A stretch of 64,000 nucleotides of DNA from Mimachlamys varia (GCA_947623455.1 OX392538.1:35111001-35175000), one strand, 5' to 3'; counted from the first letter of the stretch, positions 32,606 to 43,780 are shown. Numbers and translations: made by a program. Notes: a model not told the origin generated them from the sequence alone.

Positions 32606-32834
32606 TTAATGTAACAGTATCGATGTCTGCACATAATAATCCGGTTTTCCTAGAACCAGCAGCATTAGCAATAGTAATGATGGCCATGGTTTTGGTGATG
32701 GTAAAAGTGATGTCGTTGGTGGTTCATTGTAGAAGATAATAAACAATCAAATCATTAACAGATTTAATTATGAAACACATTACTACACACCGAAAATAAC
32801 ATCATTCATGCAGACTGGGTCTGTCTATTATGTA

Positions 32835-33774
32835 CAGTTGTGGGATCGCACAACGTTACACGATGTGCGGTGGGCGCACGATGGGCGAACGGTGTATGCA
32901 CGATGTGCGAACGATGCGATCCTGGGCGATTATTTCTAACGCACATGTGGGCGCACGATAGACTAACATTGTGCGATGACAATCGTGGTTGATGTAAATT
33001 TAGAAATGGTTTTACAATATATACGGTTTCGTGCTAGTTGTTTAAAACATATTTCTATATTTTAACTATTTACATTAGCTGATAGTTCTATCTATATATT
33101 TCAAAAAAATTCATAATAGTCTTTCTGTAGTTTTAGAAACAAACCAAATAGACACATGTATGTAAACTTTCAACTCATATTGACAAGTTCTCATTCAAGT
33201 AAATATTGCCAGTTTTACCAAGTTATAAACTGTACCTGTACATGGCCAATATTTGTAGATATCTCTGGCCCGGGGCACTTACAACACTCGCCTAGGTGTG
33301 AAAACACAGGTAAAGTGTTGGGGAGGGGAGGGTTTTTCAAATAACTGATTATAAGAGTCCAGTTTGTTTTCATAACGGTCGCTCGGTAATGGCTGTCGTA
33401 GCGTATCGCCGCACACGGGACAGGTAAAACTCCGGCATGTTATTTACATATTCTGATACCTGGTAGCTTAACCCGCACTTGGCTGTCTTATGATCACTGT
33501 AATACTGTTTACTGTATATTGTTAAATTGACATAATCCCAATAAATATGATGCGAATTTAAATAGTTTTTGGACAAGAGGGTTCCGTATGTTTTTCATTC
33601 CGTAATATGTATCGACCAATTGTACCAAATCGTGCGTGTGTGCGATTTAATCGCACACATAAACGCACTATCTTTAGATCGCCCGGTTGTGCGCACCATG
33701 GGCGAACGATGTGTGCACGATGTATGCACGATGCACGCACGCAGTTTTTGGTGCGTTGTGTGATACCACAACTG
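32835..33774. mobile_element. 940-bp TA-target non-autonomous DNA element
   Basis: The ends CAGTTGTGGGATCGCACAAC and GTTGTGTGATACCACAACTG are inverted repeats with two mismatches, flanked by TA at 32833-32834 and 33775-33776. For roughly 150 bp at each end there are repeated GCACGATG/GGGCGAACG motifs, making long subterminal inverted symmetry. Frames inside (60-68 codons) have no transposase motifs. The ends and TA duplication fit a Tc1/mariner-like non-autonomous element. Confidence 0.82.
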
Positions 33775-33779
33775 TATTA

Positions 33780-34945
33780 ATAAAGGTTTGTTTCACTGTT
33801 TAAACGTATCATACATGTGTACATTTTGATGTTAGTAATAGGAATAGAGACAAAATATCATAATGTCAACGTTGTCATATCTAATTCACCGAATGACCTA
33901 CATGTGAAAAACATTGACATATAATACGATTTGGTCAATACTTCGAGCTAATAAACATCATGTTATGAATAGATTTACGACATACTAAAGGAAACGTATG
34001 AGCTATTTAGTCGTAAAACCCCAAACCTATTTAGAAACTGGAAAAGAAAGGGTTATAGTTGACTTTTAATATATCTTTGAGTGCACTAAAAAGTGTTTCC
34101 GGTTTTTATTAGGGAAAGTTCAATGAGATACGAATTGTAGCAGTAGTCAAGAAAGAAAAACATTATTAAACGCGTTTTATTTTTGGAAGCGTGCCAAATC
34201 ATTTTATTTAAAATGAAGTATATTCATATTCATGACAAAATATACATTCATCATTTTTCGATCTTAAACTAAAGATGCAGTTTTTTCTTTGTTAGCGTAA
34301 GACGTAGATAAGTAGGTTTTTCGACTGCTCGTTGTGGTATTTTTCATCCATGTTACTTGCAATCGAAATGTAGCCATTGGAATTTGAAGTACACCTTTCC
34401 TCATTTCTAATTCATAAACCTACATGTTCTGACCCGAACTATGTTTGGTAACATTCCAAGGTTTATCTATTTGATAAATTGCGTAATTTAATCTAAATAG
34501 CAAAAAAAGAATTAATTACTATCATCTTGACTTATATATGTAAAATAAAGGACGGTATATTGTCTCAAGCTCTGACACAATGGCGGCAGCAAGAGTATTT
34601 GTTTCACTTTTGTAACTGGACAAAGGATATAATTTGGTTGTGAAAAACCGGCAGAATTGCGAGTAAGTCAATCATTTACCTTTCCGCCTTTAGGACCTTG
34701 ATTCAATTATTAATTAACAAACTCCTTCACTTTTCTGTTGAAGCAATAGCTGCGTGGTGTGACAATGAAATGTACATGTAAAACAAAAATGCACTGTATA
34801 TTAAATGGTTTTACTGCTAAAAAACAATACAGATGTTTCACCCTTATACATCGATAGTCTGCCATTAATCTGAAATACATATATGTATACTAAAGCCATG
34901 AATGCTTAAGCAAATGTTGTTACACTCCTTTAACACACATTGCAG
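33780..34945. other. AT-rich DNA, nothing recognised
   Basis: No frame of 60 codons and no shared repeats were seen. Confidence 0.5.
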
Positions 34946-34950
34946 GCAGG

Positions 34951-35450
34951 AATTACCGTTCATGTATAATTCCATGACTTATCGATGCTAATGAATTACA
35001 GTTTATGTACACCTCCGTGACTTATTGATGCTAATGAATTACAGTTTATGTATAATTCCATGACTTATTGGTGCTAGTTAATTACAGTTCATGTACACCT
35101 CCGTGACTTATTGATGCTAATGAATTACAGTTTATGTATAATTCCATGACTTATTGGTGCTAATGAATTACAGTTCATGTACAACTCCGTGACTTATTGA
35201 TGCTAATGAATTACAGTTTATGTACAATTCCATGACTTATTGTTGCTAATGAATTACTGTTCATGTACAACTCCGTGACTTATTGGTGCTAATGAATTAC
35301 AGTTTATGTATAATTCCATGACTTATTGGTGCTAATGAATTACAGTTTATGTGCAACTCCATGACTTATTGATGCTAATGAATTACAGTTCATGTACAAC
35401 TCCGTGACTTATTGGTGCTAATGAATTACAGTTCATGTATAAATCCATAC
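34951..35450. repeat. 43-bp satellite array, 12 units, dimeric pattern
   Basis: Twelve units of 43 bp with the shared phrase GCTAATGAATTACAGTT. Two subtypes alternate for most of the array: one with AATTCCATGAC and one with CTCCGTGAC. The effective period is therefore 86 bp for units 1-9, breaking down in the last three. No coding. Confidence 0.95.
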
Positions 35451-35652
35451 TTTAATGTAATACACTATATATGTATAACCCAATAAGGTACGTATTGCAA
35501 CTTAATACATATAGTATCATGTATAGTAAATGCATAACTCTAGGGCTCATGGTTATTATAAAGTAACTGTACACGTTTAATTATTTTGCTTGTTGTCATG
35601 GAAATAATACATTTTGTCTTTGTGGATTTTTTTAGTTAATATTAATTGCACA

Positions 35653-35879
35653 TACTGTAAAATACTTAATTTCCGTTGGCTTTTATTATCGTTTATTTCG
35701 TGGGTATACTTTATCCACGAAATTAAATGTCGACGAATTAAAAAGCGCTCAAAATATTAGATTTTTAACACATATATATTTAGAATGAGATATTTATCTT
35801 CGAACTCTTGTCATAACGAAAACGTTTTTTTTTTAAACAACGAAATTTTAGCACTACAAAAATATATGATTTTACAGCA
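35653..35879. mobile_element. Small TACTGTAAA-ended element
   Basis: Left end TACTGTAAAATAC, right end GATTTTACAGCA. The interior has CGTTTATTTCGTGGGTATAC, with a local inverted repeat around TATCCACGAAATTAAATG. Similar in ends, but not in body, to 10674-10898. Confidence 0.55.
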
Positions 35880-35889
35880 TATACATGTA

Positions 35890-38070
35890 ACCTGCAAATT
35901 ACTAAGCAACTGTTGACATTTGTATATAATACCATGAACTAGATAGAACATAATATCAAATGGTATATGAGTACGTCATAGGCAGACGCATTCCTGTTTC
36001 CCGGTATCACACACGTTCATACGCAAACACGCTCCATGTTAAAAAGTAGCAGCTGTCTAAATGGTTTATCGTGTAAGTGGTAAGACATTCCACAGGCTCT
36101 GCTTAACGGATTAAATGTTATTAGACTGGGAGAAACATTAACTTTTACACCAATTGAACTCTTAAAACTAACATCATAACAAACGAAAAGCCAATAAACC
36201 CTTACAACACGGCTCAAAAAACTGATATTACGTAACCGAAATGGGAGCTTGTCTATTTACATGCATTTAATAGAATATGGAATGCCGAAATTTCTCCGGC
36301 GATACTTAAGTTGCTTGATTCGAGTTACAGGACAAAATACGCACGCACGGATGCCTATTGAAACGGTGGAAGGAGGAAATTGTAAATGTTTTGCAGATGG
36401 GATAGATTAGGACACGATGCGTTGTATAATGTTACATGAACGATACATTATGAATGTATTAATAGAACAGATTATACCACATTGTATAGCTATTGGATCG
36501 TTGATAATATCTTTGAAAGAAAACTGTGCATTATATCATACAGGAATTAAAATTATATTTTTATAATGTTGTTATTATATATTTCATATTATTAAATGCT
36601 GTATATAAAAATATCACTTTTAATGTATAAAGCATAAAATGTGTGTTCTTTTGAAACAAAGTAGCAAAGATTGTCTGTTAGTTTATTCTTGAATGACAAA
36701 GTATGGCTTCGTTTGTGTTTTTGCTTCTTTTTTTCTCTCTTTTGTTGTAGGCCGTGTGATTAAGTTTGTCTCGGCAAAACCTCATAGGACTATCTTGTCT
36801 TTGTGTGTAAATACTTTGTCCCCCTTTTCTTTGTAAACTCTTTGGACTGTTTTGTCTTTGTGTGCAAACATGTGGATCTGTTATGTTCCCACGTATCAAC
36901 CTTTTGGTCTATTTTATGGTAGTATATCAATATTTGGTCTCTTTGGTGTATCGTTGTAGAATTTATTGTCATGTGGTGACCTGTTAATATTTTTGATCCA
37001 CGAGAGAAATATATTTTGCGTACTAGTCTTTGTATATATACACTTTGTGTTTATTTTGTCTTCGTAAAATCTTTGGCATATTTTGTCTTTGTCTGTATAA
37101 TGTTTGTCCTTTTTGTAATGGTGTATTGTCTTTGCAATCTATTTTGTCTTTTCTTGGCATTGTGTAATCGGACCTAATTATTATTTGTATTGCACATCAA
37201 ATCGAAGCATGAAATGGAAGTTCAAACTGTTCTTAGATTATATGCTAACAATAAAATTATGTATACTATTGTCACAAGTTCAAATAGCCACAATGTACTG
37301 CTATATACATCGATTCAATATGGTGTCGTAAGTTATGTTTTTGTCGCCATATCGTCTTTATCTTTCAAATTTATTCATGCATAAAAAACTATTATTTGGT
37401 GATAAAACATAACACAACCAGATACAAAACGTGCGTATGCATGAAAAGTAAGTATTTCGTGCACCATTTTTGAACAAATCACTTATTTGGTCCAACAAAT
37501 CTATTTTTTTATTATGGTATGCATCAAAATAGTGTAAGTATTATTATTTCGAAAGTAAGCGATCCCAAGACATTGACATTTACGCAATTCTGTGAAAATA
37601 AGGGATTGGGAAATTACGGAATTTAAAGTATCGTAATAAAGTCATATGATGAGAATTCTAAAATGTATTCAACGTTAATTTGGAAGTGTAAACACGCCTG
37701 TAATCCAGAATCAGATTTGACGCGTTAATATATTAAACCCTCAAAATGTATAATGAACAATCCAAAACTTTGAAGGTGGTTGGTTTCAATGCGTCTGCAG
37801 GGGTCAATAAATAAATATAATAAGCACAGTATGATGAAATTGCACATTCATTAGATGTTGAATAACGGAAGACGAATGTGGACATTATTTTCATTTGTAC
37901 TTCAATATGATTCTGGAGAGGCGTGCTCAGCATTGCATTGCGTCCTTATCTGTCTGAAAGATAAACGCGTAATATTGAATGCTTCAATATTTGTTTGTTT
38001 GTTTTGACTTATTCTAGCTGTATGGCCAATTTAATTCATTACTTTGCTTGAATGTATCTTATTCGGGATT
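35890..38070. other. AT-rich DNA with a diverged TTTGTCTTTG low-complexity zone
   Basis: Between about 36700 and 37160 the phrase TTTTGTCTTTGTGT and variants recur irregularly, as in an old minisatellite. Frames at 36678-36972 mirror it. Nothing else recognised. Confidence 0.5.
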
Positions 38071-38077
38071 ATAAAGA

Positions 38078-38290
38078 TACTGTAAGTTACTATTATTTCG
38101 CGAGGCATTTATTTTCGCGGTAATTCGCGATGAGGTTCCTTCGCGAATTCTAATACCTCGTGATCATTTTCTATCTCTATAGGTGCCCGTGTTTATTCTG
38201 TCGTCATTGTCAATTTTAGACAGACGTTCGACGTCTGAAAAAGTAAGCTCGCGATATGAAGTATTTGAGAAATCAAAGTGATTTACAGTA
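38078..38290. mobile_element. Small TACTGTAA-ended element
   Basis: Left end TACTGTAAGTTAC, right end TGATTTACAGTA, with TTTCGCGAGGCATTTATTTT and TTCGCGATGAGG inside. The ends and the CGCG-rich body fit the family at 10674-10898. Confidence 0.6.
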
Positions 38291-38539
38291 CTTTTCTCGT
38301 GTGTGTCTTTTGTACAATTCTTCGAGATTGTAGAAAGTAGACACTGCTGGTCTCCGATAACCTGTATGCTCTGTTTTAATTAATTTGAAAAGTGGCACGG
38401 TTTAAAAAAAATGTTTCACGGTTATTAAATTTATTAAATTATAGAGCTACATATGTAAAGCATCTCCCTATCTGGATTTGGACACTTCTTTCAGATTATT
38501 TTGATACTCCAATCGTCTCTTTGGCATCACTTTTCAGGC

Positions 38540-38635
38540 CTTTTTTTGCATCACTGACGAGTCCCAAAAGGACGAAACAACTGTATGGCACAGCCTAATT
38601 CATTAGTTAGCTCGATTGTGTCTTGTTTTAAATTA
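38540..38635 (+). mobile_element. Family B hammerhead element, variant subfamily
   Basis: The hammerhead at 38548-38591 is followed by CAGCCTAATTCATTAG. After that the tail differs from the usual B tail. A phrase CTCGTG(A/T)(A/G)TGTCTTTTGTACAAT occurs at about 38297 and again at about 38649, giving a spacing near 352 bp around the ribozyme. This is close to the 350-bp unit seen at 5067-5515, so this may be a second head-to-tail unit of a diverged subfamily. Confidence 0.55.
38548..38591 (+). ncRNA. Hammerhead ribozyme, core and stem II intact (family B variant)
   Basis: GCATCA (38548-38553), CTGACGA (38554-38560), GTCC/GGAC closing CAAAA (38561-38573), GAAA (38574-38577), CAACTGTA (38578-38585), then TGGCAC. 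All catalytic-core bases and stem II are right. Stem III is one C-G pair with loop AACU. Stem I keeps only three pairs next to the core (A-U, C-G, U-G). This is the best catalytic core in the window, with the weakest stem I among the good copies. Confidence 0.82.
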
Positions 38636-38674
38636 TAAATGTAATATTCTCGTGAATGTCTTTTGTACAATGTT

Positions 38675-38740
38675 TAATAAAACAAATGACATCACCGGGG
38701 TTTTTTCCATAAAAACCCGGTGATGTCATTTGTTTTATTA
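38675..38740. repeat. Strong hairpin (about 30-bp arms, 4-base loop)
   Basis: Arms at 38675-38706 and 38711-38740 are perfectly complementary except for one extra G. They contain AACAAATGACATCACCGG and are joined by CCAT. Outside the arms, ACAATGT and ACATTGT extend the symmetry after a short mismatch. Likely the core of a foldback element. A transcript across it would form a very stable stem. Confidence 0.92.
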
Positions 38741-38744
38741 AGGC

Positions 38745-40030
38745 GGACATTGTGCCCACTTGTAGCCACTTTAAGGCTTAAAAATGTTACTGCGCATTAA
38801 AGCTATGATAATAGTTTAACTGGTTTTATCTGGTACAGTTGTCAGACGATAACATGGACACATGCACCTGAATAGCATGAGGTACTTCAACAATGTATGA
38901 TCAAGTTTACACACATGTCAACTGTGATATGCTGCTTTACAAAACATTAGTCATGTGTTCCTGAATACCGGCTAACATAATTTGTATACACAGTTTAAAC
39001 TGACAAACACCATTGAACTAGAAACCTGGCACGCCCTTAAAAGATACATTTGAAATCATAATACGTTTTGATAACTTGTAATAGTCTGTTTGATAGTTAG
39101 TCATAGATCATGTGACATGACCTCATCTTTTGAACGATGCTTGTACAAAAATGAGCAATCTCACATGCCCATCTTTATAATTCTAGTGTATGCATATGTC
39201 ATTCAGTACTGGATCGAAATTTAAGTCAAATGTCCTATCCCATAATATTTGACTCGGCACAGCGTCAAAGAAAAATCTTTTACGATTCAAATAAGATTAC
39301 GCATACAGAAATATTATTTTTGATTCTAACAAAATCAAAACTATTGATACATTCGTTTTAAAGTATATTTTTTTTTAAAATTTATAGAAAACGTTCCAAT
39401 ACTTCAGTAGAACTAACTTGCCTATGGACTAACTTTGTGTCTGAAGAAATTCTAATCTGAGGTTAATAGTTTCAGTTTCTTTAGTGACAGAGAAAGTCGG
39501 TTAAGCTGTGTAATTGCGTGTGAGTATAATTAATGTTTTAGAGTCAATAGTATAGAGTTAATATTATTAGATTGTACGTTTTCAAGTAATTCGACTTTTT
39601 GATTCATGTTATTTTGTTTATCGGTTAATTTTTGTTTTGTTTGTTATGCTGTTAACGTCCTATTGGTATATTTTCTTATTGGAGTAAAGTTGGGGAAGCG
39701 GAGGAATCACCACCGACGTGCTGACAGTAACTGTGATTGCCCCTCCCAGTGGGTCTCGGACCTTCAATCCACTGAACATTTAAAAAGGACGATGAATTAT
39801 GAAAATAGTCACCTAAGTTTACACAGTAATGGGCGTTTAGTATAAACAGTATATTATTTTCCAAAAAGTTCACACAAATGATCAAGATAATAAAGTATAT
39901 TGGGGATTGGAAAACAAGCTGAAAGGTTATATAAATTCAGGAGAGTATTTTCGTCTGATAATGTGCATCTAGTATCAACACCGTACCAGCTAATCACTAG
40001 TTTGCTGACAACCGCCGCTGCTGAACCTAT
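38745..40030. other. AT-rich DNA, no gene recognised
   Basis: Overlapping 69-79 codon frames at 39606-39885 lie in a modestly GC-balanced patch without a recognisable domain. Confidence 0.4.
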
Positions 40031-40034
40031 GTTA

Positions 40035-40150
40035 AAAAGATCAGAGAATACTGAAGCGTTATCAAAGACATAATCTGAACTCAACATATTTAATTTGGGG
40101 CAAAAATTGAACGAAAAATAAGACCAGATGCTCCGGAAGAGTAAGCGTCT
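40035..40150 (-). mobile_element. Family A retroelement, 3'-end fragment (minus)
   Basis: The minus strand reads GACGCTTACTCTTCCGGAGC, then a short version of the body, GAGTTCAGATTATGTCTTTG, ATAACGCTTCAG and TATTCTCTGATC. It is internally shortened relative to other copies. Confidence 0.7.
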
Positions 40151-40760
40151 ACATCGTGCCCGTAAATATTAGTATATTTAACTTAAAATATAGTTGCCCA
40201 TACTCATTCACAAAACAAACAACACACAAACTCTAGATATACAATACTACAGATTGATTGATATGTATCAATTATATGTGTTGCTGATATATATATAGCT
40301 TCATGATACTGACCATCGCATGTGCTCTTGCCCAGAAGAATTAACGATCAGTTTTCGATGGTTGAACATGCTCTATGGTGCTATATGTTGCTATAAATAT
40401 TACATCTATTACACCTATGTCAACAATATTTTAAATATCTTACGTTCATATAATAGCAATGCCACTATTAGCAAACATCACCAGTATCGGTTTGCGAATG
40501 ATTTTTTTTTTTTGTTATAATTTTATAAATTTGTGTCAATTGATTTATGAATGAATTATTGTGTTCGGTTCTTTAATCGTCGTTATTTCGCAATTATTAG
40601 CATAAACCGAAGGGTTTGTAAAGCGCCTTGATAATGAATTTAAAAACTACTCATTATATCTGTGTTTCATTATCAAAACCATATATTTACGATATCATGT
40701 AGTTTTCCTGCTTCTGGATATGTATAAATACATTACAAATATATATATATATCTCATTTC

Positions 40761-40827
40761 TAGGTGTGTAATACTGGCCTGTCCAGGGCAATACACCTAT
40801 GATCGCTGTGGTTGTATTACACACCTA
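40761..40827. repeat. Short inverted repeat (14-bp arms) with nearby CRE pair
   Basis: TAGGTGTGTAATAC at 40761-40774 is mirrored at 40814-40827. Just to the right, perfect TGACGTCA sites occur at 40850-40857 and 40877-40884, flanking TTGCGCAACA. It may be part of a small element whose far end is not clear. Confidence 0.6.
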
Positions 40828-41159
40828 CCCATGCAATACAGCCACGGCGTGACGTCACAATTGCGCAACAATGATGTGACGTCACGAGTTCGGTAAAATC
40901 GGATGCCGAAAAGAAATAAATGGCGACGTGATGGAATTAAAACCTTCCACGATATTTTAACCGTATGCATTAGAAAGCTGACATTATTTTTCCTGCGCAA
41001 ACTAAGTTTGCAAATACAGGGTATGCTTAATCTCGCTGTATTACTTGTTTTCGTCAAAAAAGCTCAAGAAAAATGTTGATATTATAAAAAAAGGCGGCCA
41101 GATAAAAAAATTTCAATGATTTTTTTAGCTTATTCAGGTAGTTGAAATGAGAGGAAAAT

Positions 41160-41310
41160 ACTCTTTCATGACCAGGGGTGTAAGATACAGAAATTCCACC
41201 CTCGGGTTTTTCAAATTTGACAAAACACTCGGCAAAGCCTCGAGTTTTACCAAATTTGAAAACCCCTCGGATGGAATTTCCCTATCTTACACCCCTGGTC
41301 ATGAAAGAGT
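41160..41310. repeat. 151-bp near-palindrome
   Basis: The outer 28 bp on each side (41160-41187 and 41283-41310) are exact reverse complements containing CATGACCAGGGGTGTAAG. The interior continues as an imperfect palindrome (AAATTCCACCCTCGGG against CCTCGGATGGAATTT, CAAATTTG on both sides), with only about 8 bp unpaired at the centre. Most likely a MITE or foldback element. No frame. Confidence 0.92.
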
Positions 41311-41319
41311 CTTATAATA

Positions 41320-42480
41320 TTTCAACAACAAAACACAGTGCAATAAGGGCTTGGCTGCAAATAGAAACAATGTGCATTCAATGCATAGCGTAAATGATCA
41401 ATTTCTGGTGTATCTATTAAACCTGAAATAGCCCAATGGCTATTTCTCTCCATCTGGCAGACAGCCAAATGATGTTAAAATACTGATCATATCACTAAGG
41501 TGTATAAAGCTAGTGATATCGATGACATTTCCCTTAGCAATGCATGCTTCATAGCAAAAGCAATGACGATTTTTTGAACGCGTTATTCACAATGACTTTA
41601 AATATTAAATACCTATTGGACGTTTTGTTTTATAATTATAATCCGAAGGAAATTTTTTCTTCGGTGTTGGTATTTAATTTTTATCTGCAACAGAAAATTA
41701 TATTTCAACTGTATATTACTATCAGGATTTTGCATTTTTAATGTAATCGCTTAAGCTTACGTTTAATTCTAGCTAATTATCCTAGCGTTATGCTAGATAT
41801 GCAATTACTCAAAAATAACTATCAATCACGAGAACTGACATGACATCATCAATGACAGATACGTTTTCGTGTGACAACGGTGATTATGCTCTTAAGGTAT
41901 TTTATGCAAAACATTTGTAAATATTTGTCACGCAAATATTATAATCCTTATATCCTTCATTTTAAATCATTGTATATGAACCGTAATTCATAATGATATG
42001 AAGAAAACATTAAGAAAATGTGTCGACGAAAAACAATCAATCGTTTATTTGAATCTATAACGTTTATTGTTAATACAATTTTTTTATTTTCAATTTTTAT
42101 AAATAATGTTGTAATCAATTGTTTTTTAACGAAGTTTCGTTGTGATATTAGGAAAGTTTATATTATCTTAATTGTAATAAGTATTGATGATATGAGCATA
42201 CGGACTGTATACATGTGTTTCCTTCCGAAATTTGCATTAAAAATGTTACAAAATAGAAAGCAGACAATCAAAGTTATGCCAGGAGGAAAACGATAACTGA
42301 AATTAATATTATTATAACCTTATTCATAATGGATCTTTTTTAAACGAATCTTAAGCGGGTAATTTTATATTTTTTATCCTGTTTATAAAGAAGCAAGATG
42401 TTAGCAAAACCTGCACTCACTAGAAATGTGATGGTTAATCTTATATTAGAACTTTTCAATTCCAAATATTTGTCCTCACT
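41320..42480. other. AT-rich DNA, no gene recognised
   Basis: Two chance frames (65 and 92 codons) of A/T-driven composition (Ile, Phe, Asn rich). No shared repeats. Confidence 0.5.
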
Positions 42481-42482
42481 GA

Positions 42483-42512
42483 GCATCACTGAGGTGTCCT
42501 TGAAGGACAAAA
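42483..42512 (+). ncRNA. Hammerhead ribozyme 5' half, split by a retroelement insertion
   Basis: GCATCA, CTGAGGT (core changed), GTCC with loop TTGAA, GGAC, then A residues. The matching 3' half, CAGCTGTATGGTGC, resumes at 42719. The break falls between the GAAA position and the stem III segment, with a minus-strand A copy in between. Confidence 0.75.
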
Positions 42513-42718
42513 ATATTCAGAGAATACCAAAGCGTCAACAAAACCATAATCCGAACTCAAAATCGATTAAACTAGGGGCGAAATAGGAACAAAGGAAAGA
42601 TCTACATGGAGACTCTCGTAACAGCACAAGAGAATAAGACCAGGTGTTCCGGTAGAGTAAGCGTCTTCTGCTTCATCGACGACACCCACCATGTAAATCT
42701 TGGTCACATCCAAGTAAG
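42510..42718 (-). mobile_element. Family A retroelement, 3' fragment inserted into a hammerhead
   Basis: On the minus strand it begins TACTTGGATGTGACC and carries GTGTCGTCGATGAAGCAGAA, GAGAGTCTCCATGTAGATC and GAGTTCGGATTATGG. It ends GGTATTCTCTGAATATTTTT. It is about 209 bp long, truncated at its own 5' end and full at its 3' end. The host is the B copy whose halves flank it. Confidence 0.85.
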
Positions 42719-42815
42719 CAGCTGTATGGTGCAATGTAATACATTGTTTTCGGCAAAGTGCAGCACATGTGTGTGTGTCTGTTACGTTCATCTTTCAGGA
42801 AACAAGGTGATAGAC
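42719..42815 (+). mobile_element. Family B element, 3' part after the insertion
   Basis: Resumes with the ribozyme return segment CAGCTGTATGGTGC, then TAATACATTGTTTTCGGC, GTGCAGCACATGTGTGTGTG and TTACGTTCATCTTTCAGG. This is the ordinary B tail. Confidence 0.8.
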
Positions 42816-42899
42816 TCCGCTGATGGATTTTTCAGTATCGGAGGTTTTCCGGGGCCTTGATGGCCACAATCATTTTGTTTGAGTAGTTTCACAGTTCAT

Positions 42900-43170
42900 A
42901 ATTTACATACTTTGATAGTACACAATTTGAAGTTATACAGTACTCATTTATTTTGTTTCTAAATTAATTAATAAAAGGGGATTTAAGCACCTGTTCCTGC
43001 GTTTACAGTAGTTTAGAAAATTTTGATTATCATCTTTGACCCAAAGCATCACTGACGAGTCTGAAAAGGACAAGCCAGTTGTACGATGCAGTGTAAGTCA
43101 TGTTTTCGACATACTGTATCTTTAACTTTATGTTAAAGGTGCTGAACATATGTGTGTTACGTTCAACTTT
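42900..43170 (+). mobile_element. Family B hammerhead element leading into a minisatellite
   Basis: B order is kept: GATAGTACACAATTTGAAGT leader, GGGGATTTAAGCACCTG, CCAAAGCATC, hammerhead, CATACTGTATCTTTAAC, then GGTGCTGAACATATGTGTGT and TACGTTCAACTTTAAAG. The last about 36 bp match the unit of the array that follows. Confidence 0.8.
43046..43089 (+). ncRNA. Hammerhead ribozyme, inactive variant (family B)
   Basis: GCATCA, CTGACGA (43052-43058) and stem II GTCT/GGAC are fine, and CGATGC pairs with GCATC. GAAA is replaced by AAGC at 43072-43075, which removes essential core bases. Confidence 0.75.
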
Positions 43171-43780
43171 AAAGTTTGCAGCAGTGCATGTATTACTTTC
43201 ATCTTTAAAGCGTGCATCAGTGTGTGTGTTACGATCATCTTTAAAGCGTGCGACAGAGTGCGTGTTACGTTCATCTTTAAAACGTGCAACACAGTGCGTG
43301 TTACGTTCATCTTAAAAGCGTGCAGCAGTGTATGTATTACGTTCATCTTCAAATCATGCATCAGTGTGTGTGTTACGTTCATCTTTAAAGCGTGCAGCAG
43401 TGTATGTATAACTTTAATTTTTAAAGCGTGCAGTTGGGTATTATTTCGTTCATCTTTAAAGCGTGCCTCAGTGTGTTTGTTACGTTCATCTTTAAAGCAT
43501 GCAGCAGTGTATGTATTACTTTCACCTTTAAAGCGTGCAGCAGGGTATGCATTACGTTCATCTTTAAAGCGTGCATCAGTGTGCGTGTTACGTTCATCTT
43601 ATAACGTGCCACACAGTATGTATCACGTTCATCTTTAACGCATGCAATACAGTGTTTGTATAACGTTCATCTTTAAAGCGTGCATCATTGTGCGTGTTAC
43701 GTTCATCTTTAAAGCGTGCCACACAGTATGTATTACGTTCATCTTTAACGCATGCAATACAGTGTTTGTATAACGTTTAT
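43131..43780. repeat. 36-bp minisatellite derived from a B-element tail, about 18 units
   Basis: Units of 36 bp such as GCGTGCATCAGTGTGTGTGT followed by TACGTTCATCTTTAAA. The first unit is the tail of the B element at 42900-43170. In the right part three units form a larger block of about 108 bp (CATCAGTG, CCACACAG and GCAATACAG types) that occurs twice. A 36-bp period keeps frames open, giving a 162-codon plus frame and several minus frames. They repeat the same 12 residues and are not considered genes. Confidence 0.93.

Noticed and set aside
34951..35450. CRISPR-like array with regular spacing
   Set aside because: The spacers are themselves repeated and the genome is eukaryotic, so it is an ordinary satellite.
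36678..37160. TTTGTCTTTG recurrence as a tandem array
   Set aside because: Spacing is irregular and similarity low, so it is noted only as a diverged low-complexity zone.
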